Source: Larix kaempferi (Eukaryota > Streptophyta > Pinopsida > Pinales > Pinaceae). Taken from it: a stretch of DNA of 64,000 nucleotides. Position 1 is the stretch's first letter, and each line of letters starts with the position of its first letter. A program made the position numbers and the translations under genes. Below are positions 43,709 to 55,046 of the stretch, piece by piece. The stretch covers positions 3,534,001 to 3,598,000 of the forward strand of contig BSBM01000059.1 in NCBI GenBank assembly GCA_027924585.1, written 5' to 3'. The notes beneath the pieces were generated by a model. That model was given only the letters and a program-made list of their open reading frames with translations, had not been told where the DNA came from and ran no database searches.

Positions 43709-45984
43709 CACCTCCTTTCTGTGGATTTCTGAGGTCTTTTGAGGACCACGACTTGACTATGGAGGCACGATTTGGTACTTTCATGATTATTTATTGGTTA
43801 TTGTGCTATGGGGATTGACCAAGGAGGGATAAAATTACCCCTTGGACCCACCATAAGCTTCTTATTATTTTTTGTCATCATGATTTGGTGGGATTCCCCT
43901 CTTCTAGGGCGATTTTGTCCACTCATATTATATTTTATTTGTGATCCATGTATTTTATTGTTGAGCTCATCTCAACCATTGATTAGACATTTGTATCTTT
44001 TAATCTTAGCCACTCATTCAAAAAGTGGTTAGGATTTTGGTGCTTCTCCTTCCTATTTAAAGGAGAGAGCTTCTCATTGTAAGGAGGACTGGTGGCTCTG
44101 GATTATTGGAATAGAAAATTATTATTGCATCTATCTCCAGTGTTGTGGTGAATGTTTTTGGTGTTCGTTCGTTGGTCCTTCCTTTGCACTGAGTTATTGG
44201 AGATCTTGTTTTGCCATATCTTTTGTACCACATTTTTGCATCTACAGGTCGAGGCCGATTTGCTTTGAGGAGGAAGTATTGGTAGGGGAAGACTCTCCCT
44301 ACTTCTTCTTTGGATCTCTTCGTTGGTAACAGGGACCTTCTATTCTATGTTATCATTGCATTTTACTTGTATTTCCTCCATACTTGACCTCTCTGATTGA
44401 AATCGATTTTCCTTGGATTGGTAGGTAGAGGAGGGTGCACTTGTGGGCTAGGGCATCAATTTGGCAAGCAAAATCAACATTCTCTCATTTCATCTCTGCG
44501 GGAATCTTCCTCAACATCAAGGCATCTCATTCACATCACTCAGGTATGATCTCAAGGTAACTTCTTTCCATGATCTATCCACTTGTCTAAAACATTTAAA
44601 ACCCTAATTAATCAAAACCCCCATTTTTACATTTTTTCAGATCTACTAAGATCTAGTGGCTTCTTGGGTAAGATATTAAAAACCCACCTTTATAGTATCC
44701 ACGGCATCCCGGATCTATAGTTTGGGGAGGATTGGATTCCATTTTATCCTCTTCCCAAGGCATTTATCCTTTCCAAGCAAGGGCGCACTTCCTAGTTTGG
44801 GTTGGTTGACCTAGATCTAGTATGTGGGTAGTTGAGATTCCACTTGATTCGTGATCTATACATCCAATAACCTACCCCCAGACTGTCACTTTTCTGATTT
44901 CTACCTTGTGGGCCCTATTCCACATTTTAAGGGATTTAATCCCCATTTTGGACCACTTGGTATCTTCAAACTCAGATCTAGTAATATCTAGCCATCGGAT
45001 TGCCTTGAGATTGTAGATCCACACTCCCCATTGATCAACCTACTTGGATCTAAAGTTTGGATGCTATCGGACGTGTCTTGACCCCACTTATCCCACTTTT
45101 AGGCCTCCTTGGGCAAATTCGCACCACCTTGGAGAAGAGAGTTTGTCCACTTCTAGGACATGGGTACTTGAGATTTTCGTGGATTTGGAACGGGAATAAT
45201 TCAAAACCTAGTTCTAGTAGATAACCTTGTGAAATATTGCCTTGGGGATAGCATTCCTTGTTTTAAGGGATTGTGGTCCACTTAGGTCAAACCTAGATCT
45301 AGACCTATTCATCCATCAAGACTTCAATTGCCCACTTGTCTCATGCAATAGGAGTTCTTAACCACAAGTTAACTTTACTTTGACTCCATAATCCCAACTC
45401 CCAAGGCACTGGTTTCTCTCCAAGTCAATTCGACTTTCCTAGATTGTTGGATTAACTTTGGTTTGACCCCTGTGTGGTAAACTAAACCAGTTGATGCCTT
45501 CATACTACATGATCAAGCGTGTCACTTGTACTAGTTAGCCCCAATTCAACCCCTAAACTACCCTGCATTGGACACGGTTCCCAAGGCAGTGGATTTTCTC
45601 ACATTGAACTAGTACTTTAATCCTGGATCATATTTCACAAATCATAAGTCACTCTCACATCAATAATGAACCAAAGCTTTACTCATTGAACCCCTCACTT
45701 GTCTTGTGACTTCATCCTAAGGTCTAGGATAAACCATACACCTTACTTCTCTTAGAAAAAACTTGATTTGGTGTCTTGGTTTTGATCTCTCCTATCGGGA
45801 GTAGATCATGGCTCCCCCTTTGTTGTCTGGGCTAGATAACATAAAGTGAAGGTTGCCTCGACTGGCATGACAACCATCTATTGGAGGTCGAGGTGATCGT
45901 GGTTGCACCTTTTGAGTTGCCCTTCCCTATTGCCATCCATGAGTGGACACATCCATAGGGGTAACTACAGTTTAGGTGATAACA
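43709..45984 (+). mobile_element. Family-C LTR, copy B, left-truncated
   Basis: From about 43709 (GAGGTCTTTTGAGGACCACG) to GTGATAACA-like GGTGATAACA at 45984 this matches the right half of copy C (about 59712-62007) in the same orientation. The left 2.2 kb is missing. The segment 44090-44540, just after the TATA region, does not match copies A and C, although sequence on both sides does, so the leader has been replaced. The TATA box TATTTAAA is at 44054-44061. Confidence 0.82.
44544..44640 (+). other. Candidate leader intron in family-C LTR, copy B
   Basis: CTCAG|GTATGATC opens and ACATTTTTTCAG|ATCTAC closes a 97-bp AT-rich interval at the position aligned with the 107-bp interval of copies A and C. 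Donor and acceptor are retained although the upstream sequence differs. Confidence 0.35.
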
Positions 45985-46506
45985 GGAACCATCCCACAAT
46001 GGGACACTCTCCACAAAGGAATAGAATAACAATTATGAATAGAGTTTATTCACCACTCCTAGTTGGCCACCCTGAAGATGATCCCACGAATAACAAACAC
46101 CCTGTATAAATCTACAACACACATCAACTCCTATTTGGATGACCTGAAGATGAATCCCACGAATGACAAACATCCTGTAGAAATCCACAATGCGATGAGA
46201 CCGAGGCGCCCTCAAGAAACCATATACTCCTCCAACCTTCATGTTGGCCGAGACATGGCAATGGAAGTTGTTCAGGCAGTCCAAATCCTAAGCAAGCAAC
46301 TAGCAAACAAGTTGGAAGATTCATACATATGCAAAATAAAATAAAACCTTGAACTGGAAGCAATAACAAGCAGGTAATATCTGGCCACACGTTTGGATGA
46401 AGTGTTCCCACATGTCCTAGAGGTAGTTATCTTCCCATAGGAGGCTTGCAACGCAGTCCAGTGATTAAATGCAACTATGTAGTAAATCGTAGATACTAAT
46501 TGTGGG
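45985..46506 (+). other. Degenerate stretch before Copia-2 pol, with a 72-bp duplication
   Basis: 46055-46126 and 46127-46198 are diverged head-to-tail copies (ACTCCTA-TTGG, CCTGAAGATGA, CCCACGAAT-ACAAACA-CCTGTA). It may be remains of Copia-2 gag, but no zinc knuckle is visible, and an in-frame stop separates it from the protease. Confidence 0.5.
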
Positions 46507-49500
46507 TTGCGTTCGAAACCCACTACTCTACTTATAGATTCCGGTGCCTCGAATCATATGGCTGCAAATATTGACTCCTTTTCTTCATTTGATCCAAACA
46601 GCTCCATCCCCCTCCATTTGGGAGATGACTCAAAAATTTCGTCAAAGGGTAAAGGCACAATCCATTTAGAGCATGGAAGTTTTCAAAATGTTCTTTATGT
46701 GCCTTCCTTGGCTTCGAATCTACTTTTCGTGTATCAAATGACACACACTGGTGCGTCGAAGCAAGTTACATTCAGCACTAACAAAGTTAAAATTTCTGAT
46801 ATTGAAAGTGGAACATTTATTGTAGTCAGAAAGGCAAATCATATTGCAAAATACTATGATTTTTCACACTTTGTGCCGCTTGAAAAGCCCACTGCTCTTC
46901 TCACTCATGAAAATGAGGTTAGTAGGCTTTGGCATGAAAGGTTTGGACACCTTAATTACAAGTATTTGCTTTTGTTACAAAACAAATCCATGATTGATGA
47001 TCTTCTGCAGCTCCGTTCCTCGAAGGGAATTTGCCCAGGTTGCATCATTGAGAAGCACCCCGAGCACAAGTTCGACCGTGGCAAAGCTAGCAGAGCTTCT
47101 ACTATTTTAGGTCTCATACATTCTGATATCAGTGGTCCGCTGCCAAATATATCCATGAATGGTTCAAGGTATGTTTTTACATTCATTGATGACTTCTCCC
47201 GCTTTACTTGGGTCTTTTTTCTCAAAAACAAGTCAGAAGTGCTTGGAAAATTCAAGGATTTTAAGGCTTCTGTTGAGACCGCCACTGAGAGCAAGATCAA
47301 AGATCTTAGATATGATAATGGCGGAGAATATATCAATACTGAGCTGCTGCAACTTTGTGCCGAAAGCGGAATTCAGATCCAACATACAGTTCCCTACACA
47401 CCCCAGCAGAATGGTGTAGCGGAAAGGAAGAATCGGTCACTGAAAGAGATGGCTACCTGTATGCTTGAGTCAAAAGGTTTGGCTGCAAATATTTGGGCTG
47501 AAGCCATGAATGTTGTTGCATACATTCAGAACCGAGTTCCACATTCATCCGTGAAAGGTAAAACTCCTTTCGAAGCATTCACTGGTCACAAGCCGGATGT
47601 GTCCAATTTGAGGGATTTTGGCTCCACTGCATGGGCTAGAATTCCTTTTGAAAAGAGAAAAGCATTGGATCCACAAAGTACTGAATGCATCCTAATAGGA
47701 TATGGAGAAGAATCAAAAGCATATAAAATCATGAATATCAGATCCAAAAAGATATTCATAGAGTGAAGTGTGAAGTTTGAAGAACCGCTTCCAGATCTGA
47801 AACTAGTCGAGGAAAACACTGTCGATCCGCAGTCTCTATAAGAAGAAGTTTCAAGAGAAGATGAAGAAAGCATCGAATCTGATATTTTTGATATTTTATC
47901 AGAATTTGATGGCCATGACATATCAAGTTCAGAATCCGACCATAATGATCCTCCTCAGTTACCAAAGTGGGCCCAAAACACTCTACAATCTGCTGCTCCA
48001 AACATTGGAAATCCTGCTGATCCAAGGAAAACAAGAGCAGACTTTCAAAGAGCAGGTATGGATCTTTCATTTTCTGATCCATTATTATCTGAGAAATGTT
48101 ATTTGATGATTGGTTTAGATCCCAAATCATACTATCATTCCCACCGAGACCCAAGATGGCAAACGACCATGGATGAAGAGTACAGTTCTCTTCAAAAGAA
48201 CAATACATGGGAGCTAGTTTCTCTTCCACCTGGAAGAAAATTGGTCCAATGTAAGTGGGTCTACCGCACGAAAGTTGCTGCTGATGGCTCTATCAACAAA
48301 TACAAAGCTAGGCTGGTGGCAAAAGGTTTCTCTCAAGTCCAAGGAGTGGACTACACTGAGACCTTTGCACCGGTTGCAAAGATGGATTCCATCCGCCTAG
48401 TTTTGGCTATTTCCGCATCCAAGCACTGGGAAGTGCACCATATGGATGTGAAGAGTGCTTTTCTACATGGAGACCTTGATGAAGAAGTATATATGAAGTA
48501 GCCAAAAGGATACATATCAGATCCATCATTAGTTTGCAAATTGAAGAAATCTTTGTATGGATTGAAACAGGCCCTTAGAGCTTGGTACGCAAAGATGGAC
48601 TCCTTCCTTCTTTCTTAGAATTTCAAAAGATGCAAATCCGATCCGAATGTGTACCTACAACAAGTTAAAGGTAACTTGCTGATTGTTGTTCTTTATGTTG
48701 ATGATCTTCTCATTACTGGTAGCACTCTCCTTACAATCAACAAGCTAAAAACCGCTTTAAATCTAGCTTTTGACATGAGCGATTTGGGCTTGCTTAAGCA
48801 ATTTTTGGGCTTGGAGATAGCTCAAAATTTTGATGGGATCACATTATCTCAACAAAAGTATGCTTCAGACCTGTTATTAAAGTTTAATATGGCAGAATGT
48901 AAGGTTGCTCCATTTCCATTCTTCTCAGGAATCAGTCTTGAGGAAGGAAATTCTACACTGCTTGCAGATTGCACTATGTATCGACAGTTGATTGGTTCAC
49001 TACTCTACTTGACACACTCAAGGCCTGATATTTCTTATGCCGTGAGTGCGGTATCAAGGTATATGCAGCAGCCCCATGAGCTTCATTGGCGGGCATCCAA
49101 GTGGATCTTGCAGTATGTGCAAGGTACGAGACATTTTGGCATACATTATGCTGCAGATTTTGAGCTAGATTTCATTGGTTTTACTGATTCAGATTGGGCG
49201 GGTGATAGCATTGATTGGAAGTCCACTTCCGGTTATGTTTTCATGATTGGCCATGGCCCTATTTGCTGGTCAAGAAAAAAGCAGGCAACCATTGCACTTT
49301 CTTCAGCAAAGGCAGAGTATCGAGGGGCAGTCAATGCCTGCATTCAAGCAGTTTGGTTGCAGGGTATTCTTTCCGAGTTTGATTTTGGTAGCACTACTTC
49401 GATTGTCATATTTTGTGACAATCAAAGTTATATTAAAATCTCCACAGATCAAGTTCAGCGGTAGAGAACCAAGCACATTGAGATTCATATGCACTACATC

Positions 49501-49653
49501 CGAGAGTTGGTGCATGATCGTACCATCGTTCTACAATATTGCCCTACTAATGAGCAAATTGCAGACATCTTCACCAAGAGCTTCACTGAGAAGAAGTTCT
49601 GTTACATCTGTTCACTGTTGGGGGTGAGTTCCATCATGGTGGAGACAGATTAG
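46507..49653 (+). pseudogene. Copia-2 pol: protease, integrase, RT, RNase H with five premature stops
   Basis: One continuous frame without frameshift runs from protease to the end of RNase H. Visible in order: protease IDSGASNHM (46534); pre-integrase LWHERFGHL; integrase HSDISGP, DNGGEY and NGVAERKNR (all three acidic residues kept); RT with KARLVAKGFSQVQGVDYTET, the MDVKSAFLHGDL motif and catalytic YVDD (48693-48704); RNase H with DSDWAGD and FCDNQSY. Premature stops are TGA 47764, TAA 47839, TAG 48499, TAG 48616 and TAG 49462; the natural end is TAG 49651. In RNase H the usual Glu of the S-x-E-A-E-Y box is Lys (SSAKAEY), removing a catalytic acid. The upstream gag is missing. The first codon of the frame is not ATG, so the true start lies in lost sequence. 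Confidence 0.93.
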
Positions 49654-49814
49654 ATCCATTTTATGTTTAGCTTGAGGGGGGGCTTTCTTCCTACTGGGTT
49701 TTCCCTCTTTCCTCACTTAGCTTATTTTCAACATTTTTGGATTATTGTATTGGGGTGACCTTTGGTCTCAGTAACCAGGGCCCTACATTTTATTTTTTAC
49801 ATCATAGTATAGCT

Positions 49815-49824
49815 TGACGGGGGT
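49815..49824 (+). other. Copia-2 polypurine tract
   Basis: TGACGGGGGT immediately precedes the TGTTAGG start of the 3' LTR. A similar GAGGGGGGGCTT run lies at about 49673. Confidence 0.65.
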
Positions 49825-50415
49825 TGTTAGGATATCCCATCATTCAGTATGTACTTTGCATGCATACATGCATCTGCATGCTGCCCAGTCACCAGTTTGA
49901 TGCCTCTAGCACCTAGTCCCTAGTCTGCTAGCACCCAGGATCTTCTTTCCACTCAGTTTTAGCCCTCCTACTGCTTAGTGCGCCCAGCATGCACCTACCA
50001 CTTGAGAAGAGCGCCTTTTCTCACCTACCAGTCCAATTCACTTCAGTTAGCTAGTTGTCTTTCCTTGATTTGAGGCTAGACTGACTCCTAACTGCTTTCA
50101 TCACTCCGATGGACCTCCAATGAGACTTGACTACCTATTCTGAGTTCAGTTAACTCCTCATGCGCCCTCCACTGAGCTTCCTTCCCTACACTAGTGCCAT
50201 TACCATCAGTTACACTTATTACACTCAGTTAGACTCAGTTTGACACCTGGCTGACAGTGACTTGTGCATTGATGACCACCACTAATTGATGATGAGGACT
50301 CCTAGTTGGAGCCAAGCTATGCCCAACAGTATATTCGAATGACCTCCTTGGCTAATTCGAATTGCTCACTCATTGTGATAGTATTGTATTGTAATTCTAC
50401 TATTTTGGATTATAG
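49825..50415 (+). repeat. Copia-2 3' LTR
   Basis: 591 bp, TGTTAGGATATC at the start. The end reads GGATTATAG, so the terminal CA is lost. It is aligned without gaps over nearly all its length with 36650-37240. Confidence 0.9.
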
Positions 50416-52241
50416 AGCACTGATGCATCTCTCTTGCACAGTTTTTACTCCAATTTGTTTTACATCATTGTGATTGATTTACTTTTTCAATAGATCTGCC
50501 ATGACTAATTTTACACTCAAAACAATTCCAAGAGATCAAGGGTTGAATCTGAATCCTCACAGAGAATGTTTGGTAGTGGATCTGGATCATCATCAGCTCG
50601 ATCGGGACCCTCACTCCCCCATGGTAGTGGAATCTTTCATATGCGAAGAACATTACCAAATTTCCTTGACCAAGGTTGTAGAGATGATGTGGATTCAAAA
50701 GTTTATAGGTTTCTCTATGCTTGTGGTGTCTCATTCAATGTTCTTCGCTCACCCTATTGGCATGAAATGGTACAAGCCATCAATGGTGCCCCTAAAGGAT
50801 ACAGAAGCCTTGGGTATGACAAAGCCAGAACCGTGGGACTTGACAGGGAAAGAGCCAAAATCAATAGTGCTCTTGGAAAGTTTACAAATGATTGGTCCAA
50901 CTATGCAGTATACATTGTATCTGATGGGTGGAGAAATGTTAAAGGCAAGTCATTGATAAATATTCTTGGCGTGTCTGTTAGCGGTGCGATCATCCTTTCA
51001 GCCCATGACTACACAGATCGCTATAAGAATGGTATTAATATTGCACGACCTTTGATTAAAACCATTCAAGAGATTGGGCCATACAATGTCATTCAAGTCA
51101 TCACTGATAATGCTGCCAATTGTAAGTTAGCATGAGCAATCATTGAGGATAAGTATCCCAACATATTTTGGTCAGGGTGTTTGGTTCACACATTGAACCT
51201 TTTGATGCATGATATTGTTAAGATGAAGGACCCTAATTACCGATGGATTGGTGCCTTGTACAAGAGAGGTAAGAAAATGATCAAATTTATTACCAATCAT
51301 AGCATGGCTGACCACATTTTTCGCAATTGGAGCTATTGAAGATTGCAAAGACTAGATTTGCTAGCTACTACCTCACCTTCAGGAGGCTTTTGAAGGTAAG
51401 AGAGGCATTGGCTAGTATGGTCTCAAGTGAACCATGGCAAGAATTAAAATACAGATTTGCAAGCGCAGCCGATAGACATGACTTTCAGGAGGTGGAGGAC
51501 ACTGTTCTTGATGGTTAGTTCTGGTCACAGGTTAGGTATGTTCTGCAGTTCACCAAGTCAATTTATAACATGATTCATTTTGTAGATACAGATCAACTGG
51601 TGATTGGGGAGGTATATGAGCAGATGGATAGCATGCTTGGTCAAATCAAATACATTGTTGAGCAAAGAGATGCAATCTTGTATGACCATATTCATAAACA
51701 TGTGGTCAAAAGGTGGGATAATCTAAATGTTCCACTCCATGCCCTTGCATATGTCCTTACCCCAAAATATTATTCTCCAATTTGGTTGGCCCAACCTGCA
51801 CCTGGGGGTGGAGTTAGGAAAAAACCACACATAGATCTAGAGGTGCAAAATGGGTATATGATTGCATTAGACAAGTTGGTCCTTGATGATGAGAAGTGTT
51901 CTCAAGTACGGAGTGAATTGAGTGAATACATCATTGATCATGGAGTCTTTGGTACCCTGTATGCAACCAAAGATCGAGATAGATTGGATCCTATCCGTTG
52001 GTGGAACATGCAAGGCTACGGAGCCTCATATTTGCATAAAATGGCGGTGAGGCTGATTTCACATGTTGTTAATAGTTCTTTTGCGGAGAGGTATTGGAGC
52101 ACCTACAACTTCATCCATAGTGTAAAGAGAAACAGTTTGAATGTAGAACACACAGAAAGCTTGGCTTATGTGCATTACAACTTGAGGTTGTTGTCCCATT
52201 ATTGTGAGGTGTCCAAGAATGATAGAACATTTTTGACTTGA
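50416..52241 (+). pseudogene. hAT transposase, central and C-terminal part
   Basis: The frame containing the ATG at 50566 is preceded in frame by a Ser/Arg-rich linker. It then shows a DUF659-like region with SDGWRNVKGKSLIN (first catalytic Asp) and TDNAANCKLA (second Asp), a TGA at 51133, and GCLVHTLNLL, the Cys-x2-His motif. A frameshift occurs near 51325. The second frame runs to 52241 with one TAG (51516) and ends in the hAT dimerisation motif, with AERYWSTYNFIHSVKRNSLN (catalytic Glu before R-x-W-S). A possible 3' splice site TTTTTCAATAG precedes the coding part at 50495. Together with the BED finger at 36346-36649 this is one transposase gene split by Copia-2. One frameshift and two stops make it inactive. 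Confidence 0.88.
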
Positions 52242-52350
52242 GACAACAATCAAGAGGAGGCTAATGTGGAGGATGGAGCCATAGCATTAGAGCGCTTAGA
52301 GGCTGAACTATTGGGTGATCATGATGGTGATCCAATTCATACTGAAGAGG

Positions 52351-53085
52351 GCGAAAATGGATCTGAATGTCACGAAAGTTGGCGTGCATACTTGTCTACT
52401 AATGGGGCATCCAAATCTATGCCCAAATTTCAATTCCGAGAAGTTGGTCAAATCCGAAACTCAACCGTGCGTTTTCACTATACTTGGATTTAAAGGGGGC
52501 GAAAATGGCTCGGAATGTCATGAAAGTTGGCAAGCACGCTTGTCTAGTAATGGGGCATTGAAATCTAAGCTCAAATTTCAATTCCGAAAAGTTGGTCAAA
52601 GCCAAAACGCAACCGTGCATTTTTGCTATAGTTAGGCTTAATTTTGCGAAAATAGCTAGGAATGACACGAAACTTGGTGTGCGCGCTTGTCTACCAATGG
52701 GACATTCAAATATATTCTCAAGTTTCAATTCCGAGATGTTGGTCAAAGCCGAAACTCCACCGTGCGTTTTCTCTAGACTTGGAATTAAAGGGGGCGAATA
52801 TAGCTCGAAACGTCACGAAAGTTGGCGTGCGTGCGTTTCTACCAATTAGGGCATCCAAATCTACGCTCAAATTTCAATTTCGATAAGTTGGTCAAAGCTG
52901 AAACTCCATAGTGTGTTTTCGCTAGACTTGTACTTAAAGGGAGCAAAAATAGCTCGGAATGTCACGAACGTTGACATGCACGCTTGTCTAGCAATGGGGC
53001 ATCCAAATCTATTCTCAAATTTCAATTACGAGAAGTTGGTCAAAGCCAAAACTCCACCGTGCGTTTTTGCTAGAGTTAGGCTTAA
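52351..53085 (+). repeat. Tandem repeat, 148-bp unit, five copies
   Basis: Units begin at GCGAAAATGG or variants at 52351, 52499, 52646, 52794 and 52943, so the period is 147-149 bp. Each contains GGAATGTCA-GAAAGTTGG, a GGGGCAT block, CAAATTTCAATTCCGA, AAGTTGGTCAAA and CCGTGCGTTTT. The first unit overlaps the end of the hAT reading frame. The array ends at GTTAGGCTTAAATCC just before a gypsy gag fragment. Divergence between units is moderate. Confidence 0.93.
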
Positions 53086-53149
53086 ATCCTAGATCATTCT
53101 GACACTTCACATGAGACTCCACTGGGAAATCTTAAATTGATAAATCAGA

Positions 53150-53833
53150 ATGGACCCTGATGTTCTCCTTGGCCTCTCACAAACCATAAAAGAATTAAAT
53201 GAACATGTGAATAGGTCTAACAAGAGACAAGAGGAAATAAATGAATGGGATCCACAATCTCAGTATGGGGATGAATATGAACATAATTATGGGTATGAAC
53301 TGGCATATCAAAATTCTTATGATACCCATCATTTACCTCATCCATCTAATAATTTGTTCCAAAATGAACCAATTAGCCAATATCAAACCCAACCAAGGCT
53401 TTCGGTAAATTATTCTCGCCCAATTCAAGCAACGAGAACCTTTAGGCAACCCAAGCTATCCCCTTTCGATTTTTCAGAAATATATGGGGCACCTCATCTT
53501 ATGCCATATGGATACACTAGGAAGTTGCCTCGTTTTGATGGACATAATAGAACATCTATTGAAAGTCATTTGGATATCCTATGGGACCATATGGAATCCA
53601 TAGGTGTTGATGCTGAGGATGTCTATATGCGAGCCCTTGGTGCATCCCTCGAAGGGGATTCCCGTTTATGGTTTGATCATTTGGCCCCAGGATCCATCAC
53701 TGGGTATGACATGTTTATGGATTTGTTAATAAGTGAGTGGGGAGAAAACAATAATGAACCTATGAAAGAACAGTCAGACAATGAGTGTCTTGATGAAAAT
53801 CAAGACACTCAATATTTTCCGAGGCAGTTCTAA
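53150..53833 (+). pseudogene. Ty3/gypsy gag (capsid region) fragment
   Basis: An ATG at 53150 opens a 227-codon frame. The first half is hydrophilic and Gln, Asn and Tyr-rich. From residue 120 it reads LPRFDGHNR, then HLDILWDHMESIGVDAEDVY, MRALGASLEGDSRLWFDHL and LLISEWGE, which is the retrotransposon gag capsid pattern of PF03732 (L-x-F-x-G, W, L-x-G-x-A-x-x-W-F, F-x-x-x-F). The second half of the domain and the zinc knuckle are missing, and an unrelated tail follows to the stop. The first half therefore survives intact and in frame, but the protein is truncated. No LTR of its own is recognisable nearby. Confidence 0.75.
53782..53811 (+). repeat. Perfect 13-bp hairpin with GAAA loop
   Basis: TGAGTGTCTTGAT (53782-53794) is exactly complementary to ATCAAGACACTCA (53799-53811), with the four-base loop GAAA. 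It lies at the 3' end of the gag fragment. Confidence 0.95.
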
Positions 53834-54934
53834 ATTCTCCCAAGGATGATAGGTCTAAAGTGTCCCCTAGGTGACTTTTTGCCTAAGTCACTTAAGTGGG
53901 GAAAAAGTGACCCTTGCATTAAATGACTTGAGATGAACATTTAATTAGACTTTATAACTTAAAGTCACTTCTGGGTAAAAATTTAAGTGAGGTGAATTAA
54001 AATTATTTTTATGAGATTTAATGAGACATTAATCTCATCCATCCATCTTATTCATTTCTCACCGTTGGATTGAATCTCTTCACTAACCCTAGGGATTCAC
54101 CCAAAAAGGCAAGGGAGGCATTTTCAGCATTTACTTTTAAGAGAGAAGTGGAGAGAAGAGAGCTGAGAGTTTGCACAAAAATCGAGGAGGCAGCTAGGGC
54201 AATTTTGAACCAGCATGCATTTCGAGGAGAGCTTTTCCAGTGGGCACATTTCCCAAAATCCATACAGCTGCATTTATTAGCATGAGTTTCAAGGCACTCT
54301 TTCTGCAGGTTATTGGCACAGGTTTCGAGGCACATTTTTGTAGGTGGATGGCACGGTTTTCTAAATCTGTATAGCAGCAATAAATGTTGATCCATATAGC
54401 ATAGTTCCCAAGGCATTAAATTTTGGGCACGGTTTCCAAGATAGGGCACAATTTTTGAGGTCTGTACAACAACATTAAAAGTTGTTGCACCGTACAAAAA
54501 TTCCTGGGTGTGGCACAGAAATCGAGGCTGAGTTTGGCACAAATTTCGAAAATATTTTTATGCACAGAAATCAAGGCATCCTTGCACAAAAATCGAGGAA
54601 GATTGCTGGGTGATTTTGGTTGGTTGAGATAAGGACATTTTGACTCTAAAATCATTGTACTGAAATATTGTTGAAGAAATAATAAATTCTCTCTCTCTCT
54701 CTGACTGGTTATCCCCGTGGGGGTTTTTCCAAGGCTATTGGCCAAAAATTTATGAGTCTGGTTTTTATGGTTTGCATGGTTAAATTAGTTTTCTGCCTGT
54801 TAAAAGTGTTTTTACAGCTTTAACTGTCTGTAATTTTTATAAGTAGTTTCTAGCCAATGCAAAACCGGTTGGGGATGAAAACAATGAAAAACGTGACATA
54901 AACCAGCAAGCTAAAATAACATAGAAAATTTACA
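53834..54934 (+). repeat. Copia-3 5' LTR region (left end not fixed)
   Basis: The sequence up to TTTACA at 54934 must end the 5' LTR, because a perfect primer-binding site follows. It is U/A-rich, has repeated words (CACAAAAATCGAGG, CACAGAAATC, TTTCGAGGCA) and a (CT)n run near 54687-54702. The LTR start lies somewhere after 53834. It cannot be placed because the 3' LTR is not in the window. Confidence 0.6.
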
Positions 54935-54946
54935 TGGTATCAGAGC
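54935..54946 (+). other. Copia-3 primer-binding site (initiator tRNA-Met)
   Basis: TGGTATCAGAGC directly after ACA, followed by TTGGGGGC. Standard copia minus-strand primer site. Confidence 0.93.
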
Positions 54947-55046
54947 TTGGGGGCAGAAAACAGTAAAATTTGCAGACACACAGATATTTCCAGAATTCAG
55001 TATTTTCTTCTGTTAGTGAACAACACCTTGTTGGGTTGACCGTAAG

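Larger units (their letters stand above)
36650..50415 (+). mobile_element. Copia-2 with nested insertions (both LTRs present)
   Basis: Direct 591-bp LTRs lie at 36650-37240 and 49825-50415 and differ at roughly 40 positions by hand count, mostly transitions. The hAT gene is interrupted exactly by this interval, which argues for a single insertion. The pol frame (46507-49653) lies against the 3' LTR with a polypurine tract. No primer-binding site follows the 5' LTR, and no gag is visible. The 9 kb in between holds a foldback element, a tRNA-like gene, receptor-kinase scraps, a stray copia primer site and half of a family-C LTR. No clear target duplication remains (CTCAA before, AGCAC after). 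Confidence 0.75.

Noticed and set aside
45985-46506. Copia-2 gag
   Set aside because: No UBN2-like or zinc-knuckle motif, and a stop separates it from the protease; only position suggests gag.
50474-50956. 160-codon frame over the hAT start
   Set aside because: Out-of-frame shadow; the DUF659 motifs are in the frame of 50566.
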